Source: Saccharopolyspora spinosa NRRL 18395
Lineage (GTDB): Bacteria; Actinomycetota; Actinomycetes; Mycobacteriales; Pseudonocardiaceae
Assembly: GCF_000194155.1 (NCBI RefSeq)
Contig: NZ_GL877878.1
Span: 396,626-460,625 of the forward strand
Direction of reading: 5' to 3'
DNA length: 64,000 bases
A program made the position numbers and the translations under genes. A model generated the notes under the pieces. That model worked only from the letters and a program-made list of their open reading frames with translations, did not search any database and had not been told where the DNA came from. Every line of letters starts with the position of its first letter. Position 1 is the first letter of the stretch. Positions 55,731 to 64,000 of this stretch are shown in pieces.

Positions 55731-56231
55731 TCATTGCCGTGCGATGATCGCCTCCGCACGCTGGAAGATGTCCTGGTCCTCCAGTTCGACACCCACCGCA
55801 TTGATATCGGATGATGTCCGGATCAGGAGCTTCGTCAGCTCATGCACGAACGTGCTGAGCGAAGTGCTGACGACGGCGCGGGCGTTGAGCAGTTCTTCGT
55901 AGTTTCCCAGGGTGCTCAGCCATTTCGCAGTAATGGTGAGATCCTGTCCTGTCCGGACGATTTTCCACTCGGCGGAAAATGTATCAGAGCCCCAATGCGT
56001 CGAGCCCGAAGTGAATTCGTCCTCTTGTACCTTTTCCAGCAGGGGCACCAGATCGTCCACCAGGACGGAGAGGTCGTACCGGTAGCTCAGCCGGATCGGA
56101 ACCAGGTTCCAGATCAGGATCGCGTCCTCGGTCTCAAGTGGATAGATCTCGCCGATCGCGTCACTCATGTCGGCCGCGACGTCCGGTGGTCGCAGCGTTG
56201 CCGGGTTTCCGGCCTGAACGGCGAAATTCAT
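55731..56231 (-). CDS. Probable immunity protein for the RHS toxin
   Basis: A 166-residue acidic protein with no family I recognise. It is encoded seven bases downstream of the toxin gene on the same strand, the standard place for an immunity gene. Features: IYPLETEDAILIWNLVPIRL, YDLSVLVDDLVPLLEKVQED and a C-terminal helix rich in Leu and charged residues (TFVHELTKLLIRTSSD). No signal peptide or membrane segment, as expected for a cytoplasmic inhibitor. ATG 56231 has TAGGAG upstream. The call rests on position, acidic character and size. Confidence 0.7.
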   Translation of the reverse strand: MNFAVQAGNPATLRPPDVAADMSDAIGEIYPLETEDAILIWNLVPIRLSYRYDLSVLVDDLVPLLEKVQEDEFTSGSTHWGSDTFSAEWKIVRTGQDLTITAKWLSTLGNYEELLNARAVVSTSLSTFVHELTKLLIRTSSDINAVGVELEDQDIFQRAEAIIARQ

Positions 56232-56238
56232 CGTGCTC

Positions 56239-59200
56239 CTACTGGGTAAACGGGTAGGCGTGCACTTTACCACTCTCGTAGACCTTTACGAAGATGGCGT
56301 TGGGTGTTCGCGTCCCCCCGCCGGGGAGGTGTTCTATGTTCCCGTGCCCCTCCGGAAGCGGGAATACTCCGTGGTTGTTCTTTCCTAGTTCTGCGCCCTT
56401 TTGCACGGCGAATTCGACATCATCGGGCGATCCGAACTGGCCTTGTGGCTTGTTTTCCTTTGTGGCTCTGGCGGGCCCTTCCGTCCAGTCGAGACCGTGC
56501 TTCTTGGCGCCCAGCAACCCCGCTTCCGGTTTGTACGTGGTCCCGTCCCGTTCAACTCCTTTCCGCACCTCGTCCCTGCGCTTCTTGCAGTCTCTCCCCT
56601 GCAGCCCCAGCGGGTCGATCCAGCTCGTCGGGTTGGCCACGTAATGATGCGGGTTCGGACCCGCGCTCAGGCCCAGCGGGTCCGTGCTGCCATAGCGGCC
56701 CGAAATCGGATCGTAGTGTCGTTGGAAGTTGTAGTTGAGTCCCGTTTCGCTGTCGTGGTATTGCCCGGGAAAGCGCAGGGGCGTGTACGCGCCCGCACGG
56801 CTTTGATCGAGGGTGTTGCCCCAAAGCGTGGTGCGGTGAAACCAGGCTATGCCGCCTCGGTCGTTGACCATCTCGCACGGCGCGCCGATCAGGTCGGTGA
56901 CGATGGAGTAGAACTGCTCGTCGATCCATTGCTGCGGTGCGTGGCTCACGGGTGAGCGTTCGAGCTGGGTGATCGGGCGGAAGGTTCCCGGCTCGTAATC
57001 CCAGACGGTGACTCGTGCATCGCCGAGTCCGGGCCCGTTGGGGACGCCGTCGGTGTGCGCTTGTTCGACCAGAACCGGTCCGTCCCAGGCGAATTCGACC
57101 TGTTCCAGAAAGCTCACGCCGTCCGGCGCAAGGCGCTGCTTTGCGATGCGGCGTCCGAGCGGATCGTAGCGATAGCGCCAGCGCGAGCCATCCGGCGTCA
57201 GTACCCCGATCAACCGGTCGTCTGCGTCCCAGAAATAGCGCCATGTTTCAGGCTTTCGCGATAGCCGTCTTTGCTGGCGAAGTACTACCCTGCCCTGCGC
57301 GTCGTGTTCGAACCGAACCTTTCCGGCCCGTTTGATCAAAGTGCCGCGATACTCGCGATCGCCGGTGGCGTCCGCGTCCGATGAGGTGTTCGCCGTCGGC
57401 CATGATGCATTTGTGATATTCCCGGCCGCGTCGTAGGTGTACCTCTCGGTCCAGCCGGCGCCGCGCACAGCGGTTACCCGGCCGGCTCGGTCGAGCTCGA
57501 ACGTGCGTGGTCCGGTGAGTTGATCGTTTATGCCGGTCAAAGACCCGTCGGCGCGGTAGGTGAACGAACGGTGCTGGACCTTGCGCTTCTCGCTGCCGGT
57601 GATGGTCTGCGCGAGAAGACGATGGCCCGGATCCCATTCCTGCGCCAGTGCGGCATGACGGCCCAGGGTTCTGCGGATCTCACGCCCCGCCGCGTCATAG
57701 GCGAAGCCCAGGGTCCGTCCGGCGGTGTGCAGCGCGATGGGTTGGCTGTTGGCGTCGAAGTCCCACACGCTTTCCGCGCCCGACGGCGTGCGGCGGCGAA
57801 CTCGTCGGCCGACGGGATCGTACGCAGATGCCACAGTGCGGCCGTTGATCGTCTCGGCAAGTACCCGGCCCAGCAGATCACGCTGGAAGGTCACTTGGGT
57901 GTTGTTGTCCATAGCCTCGACCAGAAGGCCGACTTCGTCGTACCTGAACGTCGCGATCGCGTCCCCGCTGCGGCGTTCGATCACGTTGCCGAAGGAATCG
58001 CGCACGAAGGCCGTCGTTTCCCCGGCACCATTCGTCCGTTCGACGAGCCGCCCTGCCGCGTCGTGCCGGTAGGTGACCGCTCGGCCGTTGAAGTCCACCT
58101 CCTTGCTGAGGTTTCCGGCTTCGTCGTAGTCGTAGCGCCACACCAGTCCCTGCTCGTTGGTGACACTGGTGAGCCGCAGTTCGGTGTCGTACTCGAACTC
58201 CAACCTCGTCCCGTCCGGGCGGACTTCCGCCGACGGCAGGTCGAAATGGGTTACTTCGGTGTGCGTCGTCTGGCCGAGGGCGTCGGTATAGCCGCGGAGG
58301 TTCCCTTCGCCGTCATACCTCCAGCGCTCGGTCGCGCCGTCGGGGAGAACTTGCCACGCCAGATTGCCGTCGACCGTCCAGCCGAACCGCGTGGTGCGCC
58401 CGAGCGGATCGGTGATCGCGACGACTCGACCGAAACCGTCACGCTCGTATCGAGTGGTGTTGCCCATCGGATCGGTGATGGAGATCGGGCGACCCGCGGC
58501 GTCGGTTTCGATTCGACGCACGTTGCCCAAGGCATCGATGGCGACCTGGAGATGCCCGTTCTCGTCGTAGCCGAACCGCTCGTGCGCCCCGGAAGCATCG
58601 ATGGTTCTGACGAGGTTTCCGCGATCGTCCCACTCGTTCCGGGTCACCGAGCCGTCGGGCGCGATGATCGTGGTCGGCAGTTGCAATTCGTTGTACTCGA
58701 AGCGCGCCTGGCTGCCGTCCGGTCGCGTGACCGAGATCAGGTTGAGGTCCGCGTCGTAGTCGTATCGCGTGGTGTGGCCGAGCTGGTCGGTGCTGGAGAG
58801 CAGGCGGTCGTGCTCGTCCCATTCCATGCGGACTTCGTTTCCCAGCGGATCGACCTCGCGAACAGTTTGCCCCCTCTCGTTGAGGTGGTAGGCCGTTCGC
58901 TGCCCGAGTGAGTTCGTCCAGTACGTGACCCGGTTTTCCCGGTCGTACTGGAGGGTGCCGCTGAAGAAGCCGCCCGAGCCGTCTGCCTGCACGACCCGTC
59001 CCTCGTGGTCGTACGCGTAGCGGTACCAGGAGCCGTTGCGGTCGGTCCAACTGGTGAGTCGGCCGGCTTCGTCGTAGGCGAATTTCAACGGCAGGCCCGA
59101 TGCGTTGACCACGCCGGTGAGGCGGCGCGCCTCGTACTCGTAGCGCTGCAGCAGCAGGTCGTCGCCGTTGTCCGCCTCGCGCAGATACAGCGCGGTGACC

Positions 59201-60702
59201 AGGCCGTCGTCGGAATCCACGCGAATCCGGTACCCGCCACTGTGGCGTACTTCGACCGGTGTTCCTGCGGAATCGCGCTCGAAATCGACCCGGTTCCCAT
59301 TGCGATCGGTGATCGCGGTGAGCGGGAGGACCGCGCCACGTGGCGCGAAATGCAGGCTTCGGCCGGACTCCGCGTCGTCGATCGTGAAGCTGCCGTCTTC
59401 GGCACGGGTCAACGGCTTGCGGGGACCGGTTACGGCCGTGACGGAGGCTCCAGGTGCCGGATGCGGATAGAACAGCAAGGTCCCGTCGTCCGCTGCGAAG
59501 CAGACGCCCTCAGCATCTACTTCCAGCCGCTGGTCCAATGTGGACGACCAGGTTTCGCCGAAGTGGCGGCCGACGCGATATGACGAAAGGTGAAGCCGCT
59601 TGAGCTGCAGTTGCAGCGTTCCAGCGAGTTCGGCGTCTGTCTGGGACAAGATCACGTCACCGCTTGCGATGTCGATCGGGTCGCCGCAGTCGTTCTTGTC
59701 CTTGTCCGGGACCCGCTCCTCTTCAGCGGAGCGGCTTTTGTCCCGAATTTCTGGTTCGTCGGGTGATTTGGTGGACGGCGATCCGCCGTTCGGCGTGCCA
59801 TCCGGGCTCGATGACGTGCCAGCCGGGGACGTGCTCGACGGGGACGTGTCGGGGGAGTTGGGGGCGTCCGGGGCGTCTGGTTTGGGGGACGGCGCGTCCA
59901 CGCTGGACGGTTTGGTGCTCGCTGGGCCGTCGGCCTTGCGGAGGCCCTTGAGGGCGTCCTTGATGCCTTCCCAGATCTCGTCGAGCTTCTTCAGCAGCGG
60001 TTGCAGCTTGTTCAGGGAGCGGGTCAGCTTGGTGATGACGTCGGAGATCTTGCTGACCCACTTGGCGATCATCCCGGCCGCTTCGGCCACCACCGCCGGG
60101 GTGCCGATGCCGAGGGTGCCGCCGATTTCCGCGATCCAGCGGGGGATTTTGGTGATCAGCGCCGCCACGCACTCCGCGACCAGGTCGCGCACCAGTTCGC
60201 GGACGATGCCGACCAGCACGCCGACGATCTCGACGACCGTGCTGATGGTGTCCGCCGCGCCGCCTGCCGCTTTGATCTGCTCGGCTTGCTTCGTGGTGGC
60301 GTTCTTGTAGGCGTCGGCCGCCGCACCGGTCCAGGTACCGGTGATGTTGTTGACCTCGTTGGTGAAATCGGCCGCGACCTGCTCCACCGATTTCGCGACG
60401 TTGCCCCAGGTCTGGGCGTAGGCGGAGATCTGGTCCGGGTCGCCGGCCAGCCAGTCCAGGGCGTCCGACAGCGGCTTGACGTGCTCCATCAGCCAGGACA
60501 CCGCGTACGAGACCAGCGTGCCGACCGGGTCCATGACCATCGACAGCGCTTCCAGTCCCGCGCCGGCCGCGCCGAGCGCGATCTCCGACCAGGAACCCGA
60601 TTCGATGCCGGACTGGAGGTCGCCGACGGATTCGAGGATGCCGATGCCGCTGACCCCCGTGGTGGAGTCCTGCCGCGGCGCGACCAGCGGGTTGTCGGCC
60701 AT
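56239..60702 (-). CDS. RHS/YD-repeat polymorphic toxin with a WXG100-like type VII secretion N-terminus
   Basis: A 1487-residue toxin. Residues 1-250 form a helical WXG100-like export domain, with WTG at 124-126 in ITGTWTGAAADAYKN. A Pro/Ser/Asp linker follows (about 250-335), then a DUF6531 start (CGDPIDIASGDVILSQTDAE), then some twenty YD repeats of the form YDxxGRLxxxxD (about 480-1300). The RHS core end is LRFPGQYHDSETGLNYNFQR and GRYGSTDPLGL, then WIDPLGL near 1364. The last ~120 residues, after DPLGL, are the variable toxin. It has KHGLDWTEG and the His-rich FPLPEGHGNIEHLPGGGTR, and ends KVHAYPFTQ. I cannot name this toxin family. ATG 60702 overlaps the EspC-like stop. Confidence 0.9.
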   Translation of the reverse strand: MADNPLVAPRQDSTTGVSGIGILESVGDLQSGIESGSWSEIALGAAGAGLEALSMVMDPVGTLVSYAVSWLMEHVKPLSDALDWLAGDPDQISAYAQTWGNVAKSVEQVAADFTNEVNNITGTWTGAAADAYKNATTKQAEQIKAAGGAADTISTVVEIVGVLVGIVRELVRDLVAECVAALITKIPRWIAEIGGTLGIGTPAVVAEAAGMIAKWVSKISDVITKLTRSLNKLQPLLKKLDEIWEGIKDALKGLRKADGPASTKPSSVDAPSPKPDAPDAPNSPDTSPSSTSPAGTSSSPDGTPNGGSPSTKSPDEPEIRDKSRSAEEERVPDKDKNDCGDPIDIASGDVILSQTDAELAGTLQLQLKRLHLSSYRVGRHFGETWSSTLDQRLEVDAEGVCFAADDGTLLFYPHPAPGASVTAVTGPRKPLTRAEDGSFTIDDAESGRSLHFAPRGAVLPLTAITDRNGNRVDFERDSAGTPVEVRHSGGYRIRVDSDDGLVTALYLREADNGDDLLLQRYEYEARRLTGVVNASGLPLKFAYDEAGRLTSWTDRNGSWYRYAYDHEGRVVQADGSGGFFSGTLQYDRENRVTYWTNSLGQRTAYHLNERGQTVREVDPLGNEVRMEWDEHDRLLSSTDQLGHTTRYDYDADLNLISVTRPDGSQARFEYNELQLPTTIIAPDGSVTRNEWDDRGNLVRTIDASGAHERFGYDENGHLQVAIDALGNVRRIETDAAGRPISITDPMGNTTRYERDGFGRVVAITDPLGRTTRFGWTVDGNLAWQVLPDGATERWRYDGEGNLRGYTDALGQTTHTEVTHFDLPSAEVRPDGTRLEFEYDTELRLTSVTNEQGLVWRYDYDEAGNLSKEVDFNGRAVTYRHDAAGRLVERTNGAGETTAFVRDSFGNVIERRSGDAIATFRYDEVGLLVEAMDNNTQVTFQRDLLGRVLAETINGRTVASAYDPVGRRVRRRTPSGAESVWDFDANSQPIALHTAGRTLGFAYDAAGREIRRTLGRHAALAQEWDPGHRLLAQTITGSEKRKVQHRSFTYRADGSLTGINDQLTGPRTFELDRAGRVTAVRGAGWTERYTYDAAGNITNASWPTANTSSDADATGDREYRGTLIKRAGKVRFEHDAQGRVVLRQQRRLSRKPETWRYFWDADDRLIGVLTPDGSRWRYRYDPLGRRIAKQRLAPDGVSFLEQVEFAWDGPVLVEQAHTDGVPNGPGLGDARVTVWDYEPGTFRPITQLERSPVSHAPQQWIDEQFYSIVTDLIGAPCEMVNDRGGIAWFHRTTLWGNTLDQSRAGAYTPLRFPGQYHDSETGLNYNFQRHYDPISGRYGSTDPLGLSAGPNPHHYVANPTSWIDPLGLQGRDCKKRRDEVRKGVERDGTTYKPEAGLLGAKKHGLDWTEGPARATKENKPQGQFGSPDDVEFAVQKGAELGKNNHGVFPLPEGHGNIEHLPGGGTRTPNAIFVKVYESGKVHAYPFTQ

Positions 60703-61010
60703 CACACCTCCCAGCCGGAGAAGCTGTCGGCGTTCGCCTCGTCACCGGACTCGTAGGTCTGCGCGGTGTCCTTGACGTTGCCGGCCTGGTCGGTCATGGA
60801 TTCCGACGCGGTGGACAGGGCGTCGACCCCGGGCTGCGAGACCGCCTGCACGATCGGCACGAAGAACGAGCAGATCACCCCGTAGGCCTCGGTGCCCATC
60901 GTGACCTGGTTGGCCGCGTCCAACGCGGTCTTCAGCTGATCGGAAAGCGCGTCGAGCTTGCTGGCGTGCGACCGGAGCTCCTCCGGGGACACGCCGAATG
61001 CGTTCGTCAT
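60702..61010 (-). CDS. EspC/DUF2580-like type VII secretion protein
   Basis: A 102-residue helical protein: SPEELRSHASKLDALSDQLK and a second amphipathic helix, as in the ESX-associated EspC (DUF2580) group that travels with large T7SS toxins. There is no classical WxG turn. ATG 61010 is preferred; a TTG 6 bases upstream also fits. Its TGA shares bases with the toxin ATG, so the two are translated together. It probably acts as an export partner or chaperone for the toxin. Confidence 0.75.
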   Translation of the reverse strand: MTNAFGVSPEELRSHASKLDALSDQLKTALDAANQVTMGTEAYGVICSFFVPIVQAVSQPGVDALSTASESMTDQAGNVKDTAQTYESGDEANADSFSGWEV

Positions 61011-61034
61011 CGTCAACCCCCAGGTGACGCCCGG

Positions 61035-61484
61035 TTACCGCAGGTACGTGTCGTCGTTGAAATCTTCGTCGTCGGGCGGCTGCTCGGCGCGTTCCCCGGC
61101 TTCGGGATCCGGGAAGCGCTCCTGGTATGCCGACATGACCGCGTTGACGGTCTCGGTGTCGTCGCCGACGGTGGCCGACATGACCTCGGCCACCTGGTCC
61201 CGGATGCCTGCCTGGGCCTGCCGCATGGTCGTCAGCACCGCTTCGGCGAGCCCCGCGCCGGACATCCGGCGCGCGTCGTCGGTGATCTGCAGGTCGGTGA
61301 CCGCACCGGCGCTGTCCACAGTCACCCGCACCACCCCGTCGCGGGACTCCGCGCTGGCCGTGACCGCAGTCACCTGCTGCTGCATCTGCTGATAACGCTC
61401 GGCTTTCGCCTGGACGCCGGCGGCCCAGCGCCTGATCTCCTCCTCGGTTCGCGCGCCATCGACGCCGAAGACCGGTTCGCCCAC
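61035..61484 (-). CDS. YbaB/EbfC-like protein of a type VII toxin operon
   Basis: A 149-residue protein with a YbaB/EbfC-type core: AERYQQMQQQVTAVTASAES, then GVVRVTVDSAGAVTDLQITD. An acidic tail follows (EQPPDDEDFNDD). Actinobacterial proteins of this type often lead ESX-linked gene sets. It starts the leftward operon YbaB-like, EspC-like, toxin, immunity. GTG 61484 is the start. No secretion machinery genes lie in the window. Confidence 0.8.
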   Translation of the reverse strand: MGEPVFGVDGARTEEEIRRWAAGVQAKAERYQQMQQQVTAVTASAESRDGVVRVTVDSAGAVTDLQITDDARRMSGAGLAEAVLTTMRQAQAGIRDQVAEVMSATVGDDTETVNAVMSAYQERFPDPEAGERAEQPPDDEDFNDDTYLR

Positions 61485-61684
61485 GAATCCCCCAAGACCA
61501 TTTGCCGTGACGGATCGACTACTGATCTCGGGCAGGCTAGTCGCGGACCCGGCGGACGGTCAGCGCTTCGGCGCGAAACCACCCCGAACAGAGCAATGGG
61601 AAAGGCGTCGGCAGGAGTGGTGTTGACTACTCCGCGCGCTGGTGAATGAGGGTTTTGAGACCTGACTGTGATATCCAGGTAAGA

Positions 61685-62156
61685 GTGACCCTGCAGCCGC
61701 TCGCGACCGCCGTCCACCGCGCCTACACCGCGGACCTGGACGCCGAGGACTTCTACCGGATGTTACGCCTGCGCGTCGACGTGTTCGTCGTCGAGCAGGA
61801 AGGAATGCCCCTACCCGGAGCTCGACGGTCGCGACCTGGAGGAGACCACCCGGCACTTCTGGATCGACTCGGCCGACGGCTACGTGCTCGGCTATCTCCG
61901 GCTGCTGGAAGATCCCGACGGCACCTTCCGCATCGGGCGGGTCTGCACCGCCAAGGGCGCGCGCGGCCTGGGCCTGGCCCGCAAGCTGATGCGCGCCGCG
62001 GTCGCCGAGGTGCAGCACTCACCGGCCGTGCTGGCCGCGCAGACCTACGCCACGGACTTCTACCGTTCCTTCGGTTTCGTCGAGGACGGCGAGGAATACC
62101 TGGAGGACGGCATCCCGCACATCGACATGCGCCGCGAGCCCCGCCGCCACGCGTGA
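61685..62156 (+). pseudogene. ElaA-type GNAT acetyltransferase broken by a GGAA duplication
   Basis: An ElaA-like GNAT begins at GTG 61685 (AVHRAYTADLDAEDFYRMLR, LRVDVFVVEQE). At 61798-61805 GGAA occurs twice in tandem; the expected GAATGCCCCTACCCGGAG would need one copy. The rest of the protein (CPYPELDGRDLEETTRHFWI, VLGYLRLLEDPDG, CTAKGARGLGLARKLM, FYRSFGFVEDGEEYLEDGIP) follows in the shifted frame to 62156. The +4 shift should abolish the product. Without the duplication the gene would be normal at about 155 residues. Confidence 0.85.
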
Positions 62157-62599
62157 TCGGCGCTATTCGCGGGCTTGACCGCGGTCGTTCGGGCTGCCAC
62201 GCTCCCGGCGTCAAAATTGAGCGTGGAGGAGTGGCGACGGTGCACCGAACGGCGTGAACGTCGCGGCGTGCTGCCCGGCATCCGCCCTGCCCCGGCGCTT
62301 CGCGGCGCCACGCGTTTCTGCCGGCCCCGCATCGGCCCGGACACCGCCTGAGTCTGCTCCGGCCCAAGGGTGTGTTGGAGCGCGCCTCCTTCGGCGAGCA
62401 CTTCCTGCTGTTCGCGCTTTTCCATCGATCCCGGGACCGCCCAGCCATTCGGCGCGATCCCGGCTTGCACGTGCGTTCGCGCTGCTTGCGCACATCGCCG
62501 TGCACGAGGAGGAGAAATCGTGCCAGCACCGCCGCTCCTGGAGCGGATCGGTATTCCCCCATCCCTGAAATGGCGCGCCGGTGTGGCGAGCAGGGCGCT
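62157..62599. other. Intergenic stretch, no supported gene
   Basis: About 440 bases between the broken elaA gene and the cobalamin riboswitch. Open frames exist on both strands but none resembles a family. It presumably holds the promoter for the riboswitch-controlled transcript. Confidence 0.45.
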
Positions 62600-62845
62600 C
62601 TCCAGTGGTGCTGGTCTCGTCGGGGTGGTGGTCGGTTGGTCAGGTGGCCGGGTTCTGCGACGATGCACGGTGATCCGAATGCAAGGGGTGCGCCAGGAAG
62701 CCGGTGGGAATCCGGCACGGTCGGCGCCACTGTGACCGGGGAGCGGCCCTCCCCCGCGAGCCACCGGGGCGACCTGGGAAGGCCGGAGGGGCGCGACGAT
62801 CCGGGAGTCAGGACACTGCGGCCCCTTGTTCCCGCCACCGGGGCG
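62600..62845 (+). promoter_or_regulatory. Cobalamin riboswitch upstream of the chelatase ATPase gene
   Basis: The B12 box GCCACTGTGACC is at 62726-62737, identical to the copy before cobN. Upstream are GGTGCTGGTCTCGTCGG and GGAAGCCGGTGGGAATCCGG; downstream is CCGGGAGTCAGGACAC at about 62801-62816. The two riboswitches diverge elsewhere, so they are not a recent copy of each other. Ends are approximate. Confidence 0.9.
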
Positions 62846-62873
62846 TCCGCACCCCGAGGAAGGAACACCCGGC

Positions 62874-64000
62874 ATGTCCGCTATCCCGCGCTTTCCCTTC
62901 TCCGCCGTCGTCGGCCACGACGACCTCCGGCTGGCGCTGCTGCTCAACGCCGTTCACCCGCGCATCGGCGGGGTCCTCGTCCGAGGCGAGAAGGGCACCG
63001 CGAAGTCGACCGTGGTGCGTGCGCTGGCGTCGTTGCTGCCGCCGCTGGACGTGATCGCAGACTGCCGCTTCGGGTGCGATCCGCAGGCCGCGGACCCGCA
63101 GTGCCCGGACGGTCCGCACGGCTCCGCCGCTACGCAGCGCCCCGCCCAGCTAGTTGAGCTCCCGGTCGGCGCCACCGAGGACCGGCTGATCGGCTCGCTC
63201 GACCTGGAACGCGCCCTGACCGAAGGAGTCCGCGCCTTCCAACCCGGCCTGCTCGCCGCCGCGCACCGGGGCGTGCTCTACGTCGACGAGGTGAACCTGC
63301 TGCACGACCACCTCGTCGACCTGCTGCTGGATGCCGCGGCGATGGGGCGCGCGCACGTCGAGCGCGAAGGCGTCTCGGTCTCGCACGCGGCATCGTTCCT
63401 GCTGGTGGGAACGATGAACCCGGAGGAAGGCGAGCTGCGCCCGCAGCTGCTGGACCGGTTCGGCCTCACCGTGCACGTCGCCGCGTCGCGCGAGGTGGCG
63501 ACCCGGACCGAGGTGGTGCGCCGCCGCCTGGCGTTCGAAGCCGACCCGGCCGGGTTCGCCGCGCGGTGGGCCGACGCCGACGCCGAACTCGCCGCACGGA
63601 TCGTGGTCGCCCGCGCCCGGGTGGACGCGGTGGTCCTCCCGGATACCGAGCTGCGCCGGATCTCCGCGCTGTGCGCGTCCTTCGACGTCGACGGCATGCG
63701 CGCAGACCTGGTGCTGGCGCGCACCGCCGTCGCGTGGCGCGGAGCCGAGGCGGTCGCCGAGGCGGACGTCGAAGCGGCGGCCAGGCTCGCGCTGCCGCAC
63801 CGCCGCCGCCGCGACCCCTTCGACGAACCCGGCATGGCCGAAGACCAGCTCCAGCAGGCCCTGACGGAGGCGGCGGAGCACGCCGACGACGGCGGCGACG
63901 ACGAGCCGCCGGAAGGCCCGGACGGCGGCGGCCAGCCGCCGGAGGGGCCGACCGAGCCGGACGGCGGAGCCGACGGCGGCTCGGAGGAGCGCAGCGTCGA
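62874..64000 (+). CDS. AAA+ cobaltochelatase/Mg-chelatase ChlI-ChlD-type subunit (3' end outside window)
   Basis: The frame is open to the window end (375 codons seen). It encodes an AAA+ protein of the ChlI type: [20 protein letters not shown], Walker [10 protein letters not shown], the ATPase segment [20 protein letters not shown] (Walker B) and [20 protein letters not shown]. It then enters a Pro/Asp/Gly-rich acidic linker ([20 protein letters not shown]), as in fused ChlI-ChlD chelatase subunits that have a C-terminal VWA domain. This is the ATP-driven partner of CobN. ATG 62874 has GAGGAAGGAA upstream. Confidence 0.92.
   Translation, partial: MSAIPRFPFSAVVGHDDLRLALLLNAVHPRIGGVLVRGEKGTAKSTVVRALASLLPPLDVIADCRFGCDPQAADPQCPDGPHGSAATQRPAQLVELPVGATEDRLIGSLDLERALTEGVRAFQPGLLAAAHRGVLYVDEVNLLHDHLVDLLLDAAAMGRAHVEREGVSVSHAASFLLVGTMNPEEGELRPQLLDRFGLTVHVAASREVATRTEVVRRRLAFEADPAGFAARWADADAELAARIVVARARVDAVVLPDTELRRISALCASFDVDGMRADLVLARTAVAWRGAEAVAEADVEAAARLALPHRRRRDPFDEPGMAEDQLQQALTEAAEHADDGGDDEPPEGPDGGGQPPEGPTEPDGGADGGSEERSV

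Noticed and set aside
56239..56610. Naming the toxin tail as a specific nuclease such as EndoU, HNH or a numbered Ntox family
   Set aside because: The His-rich motif is suggestive, but none of the diagnostic motifs of those families could be matched by eye.
55731..61484. A complete ESX secretion locus
   Set aside because: No EccC-type ATPase, EccD channel, mycosin or EsxA/EsxB pair lies in the window; only the effector operon is present.

Overview
The window is high-GC actinobacterial chromosome, most like Saccharopolyspora or a close Pseudonocardiales relative. This is inferred from a WhiG sporulation sigma factor, a mycothione reductase (so mycothiol is made), GTG/TTG starts, and a gene order that broadly matches the Mycobacterium yraN-comM-dprA and tsf-pyrH-frr-cdsA-rlmN-dxr-rip-ispG-GNAT-PBP-map blocks. 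No rRNA, tRNA, CRISPR array, phage or complete insertion sequence was seen.

Region 1 (1-16 kb) is core genome: DUF2469 tail, yraN, comM-like, dprA, a XerC-type recombinase and whiG; then rpsB, tsf, pyrH, frr, cdsA, a methyltransferase, a VOC protein, a DtxR-family regulator and rlmN. A deletion scar between the methyltransferase and the VOC gene fuses remnants of an Rrf2 regulator and an MFS transporter.

Region 2 (16-22.5 kb) is GABA catabolism: gabT, a divergent PucR regulator and a gabD-like dehydrogenase, with the ruins of a second PucR regulator and an agmatinase-type ureohydrolase between them.

Region 3 (22.5-34 kb) holds the MEP-pathway/site-2-protease block dxr-rseP-ispG, a GNAT protein, a lipoprotein penicillin-binding protein, a VapBC-type toxin-antitoxin pair, map, and a frameshifted cobQ. 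Five copies of a TTTCAATTGAAA-like palindrome lie at three loci in this block.

Region 4 (34-44 kb) has a FadR-type regulator (frameshifted) divergent from a CynX/NimT-type transporter, gdhA, mycothione reductase, a VanZ/RDD membrane protein, a PEBP-family protein, and a KDG kinase, KDPG aldolase, 2-hydroxyacid dehydrogenase operon.

Region 5 (44-64 kb) is mosaic accessory DNA. It has a thiolase lacking its N-terminus next to an IS110-like transposase tail and 86-bp repeats, cobN under a cobalamin riboswitch, two secreted trypsin-like proteases, a broken LysR/MFS pair, a LysE exporter, an interrupted DUF4291 gene, and a type VII secretion polymorphic toxin operon (YbaB-like, EspC-like, 1487-aa RHS toxin, probable immunity protein). 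It ends with a GGAA-duplication-frameshifted ElaA acetyltransferase and a second cobalamin riboswitch in front of the partner cobaltochelatase ATPase gene, which runs off the window.

A striking property is the number of broken genes (about a dozen), several with a readable lesion: a 4-nt loss in cobQ, a 4-nt GGAA duplication in elaA, a 32-bp tandem duplication in the LysR gene. Some may be assembly errors, but the duplications look like genuine slippage events.
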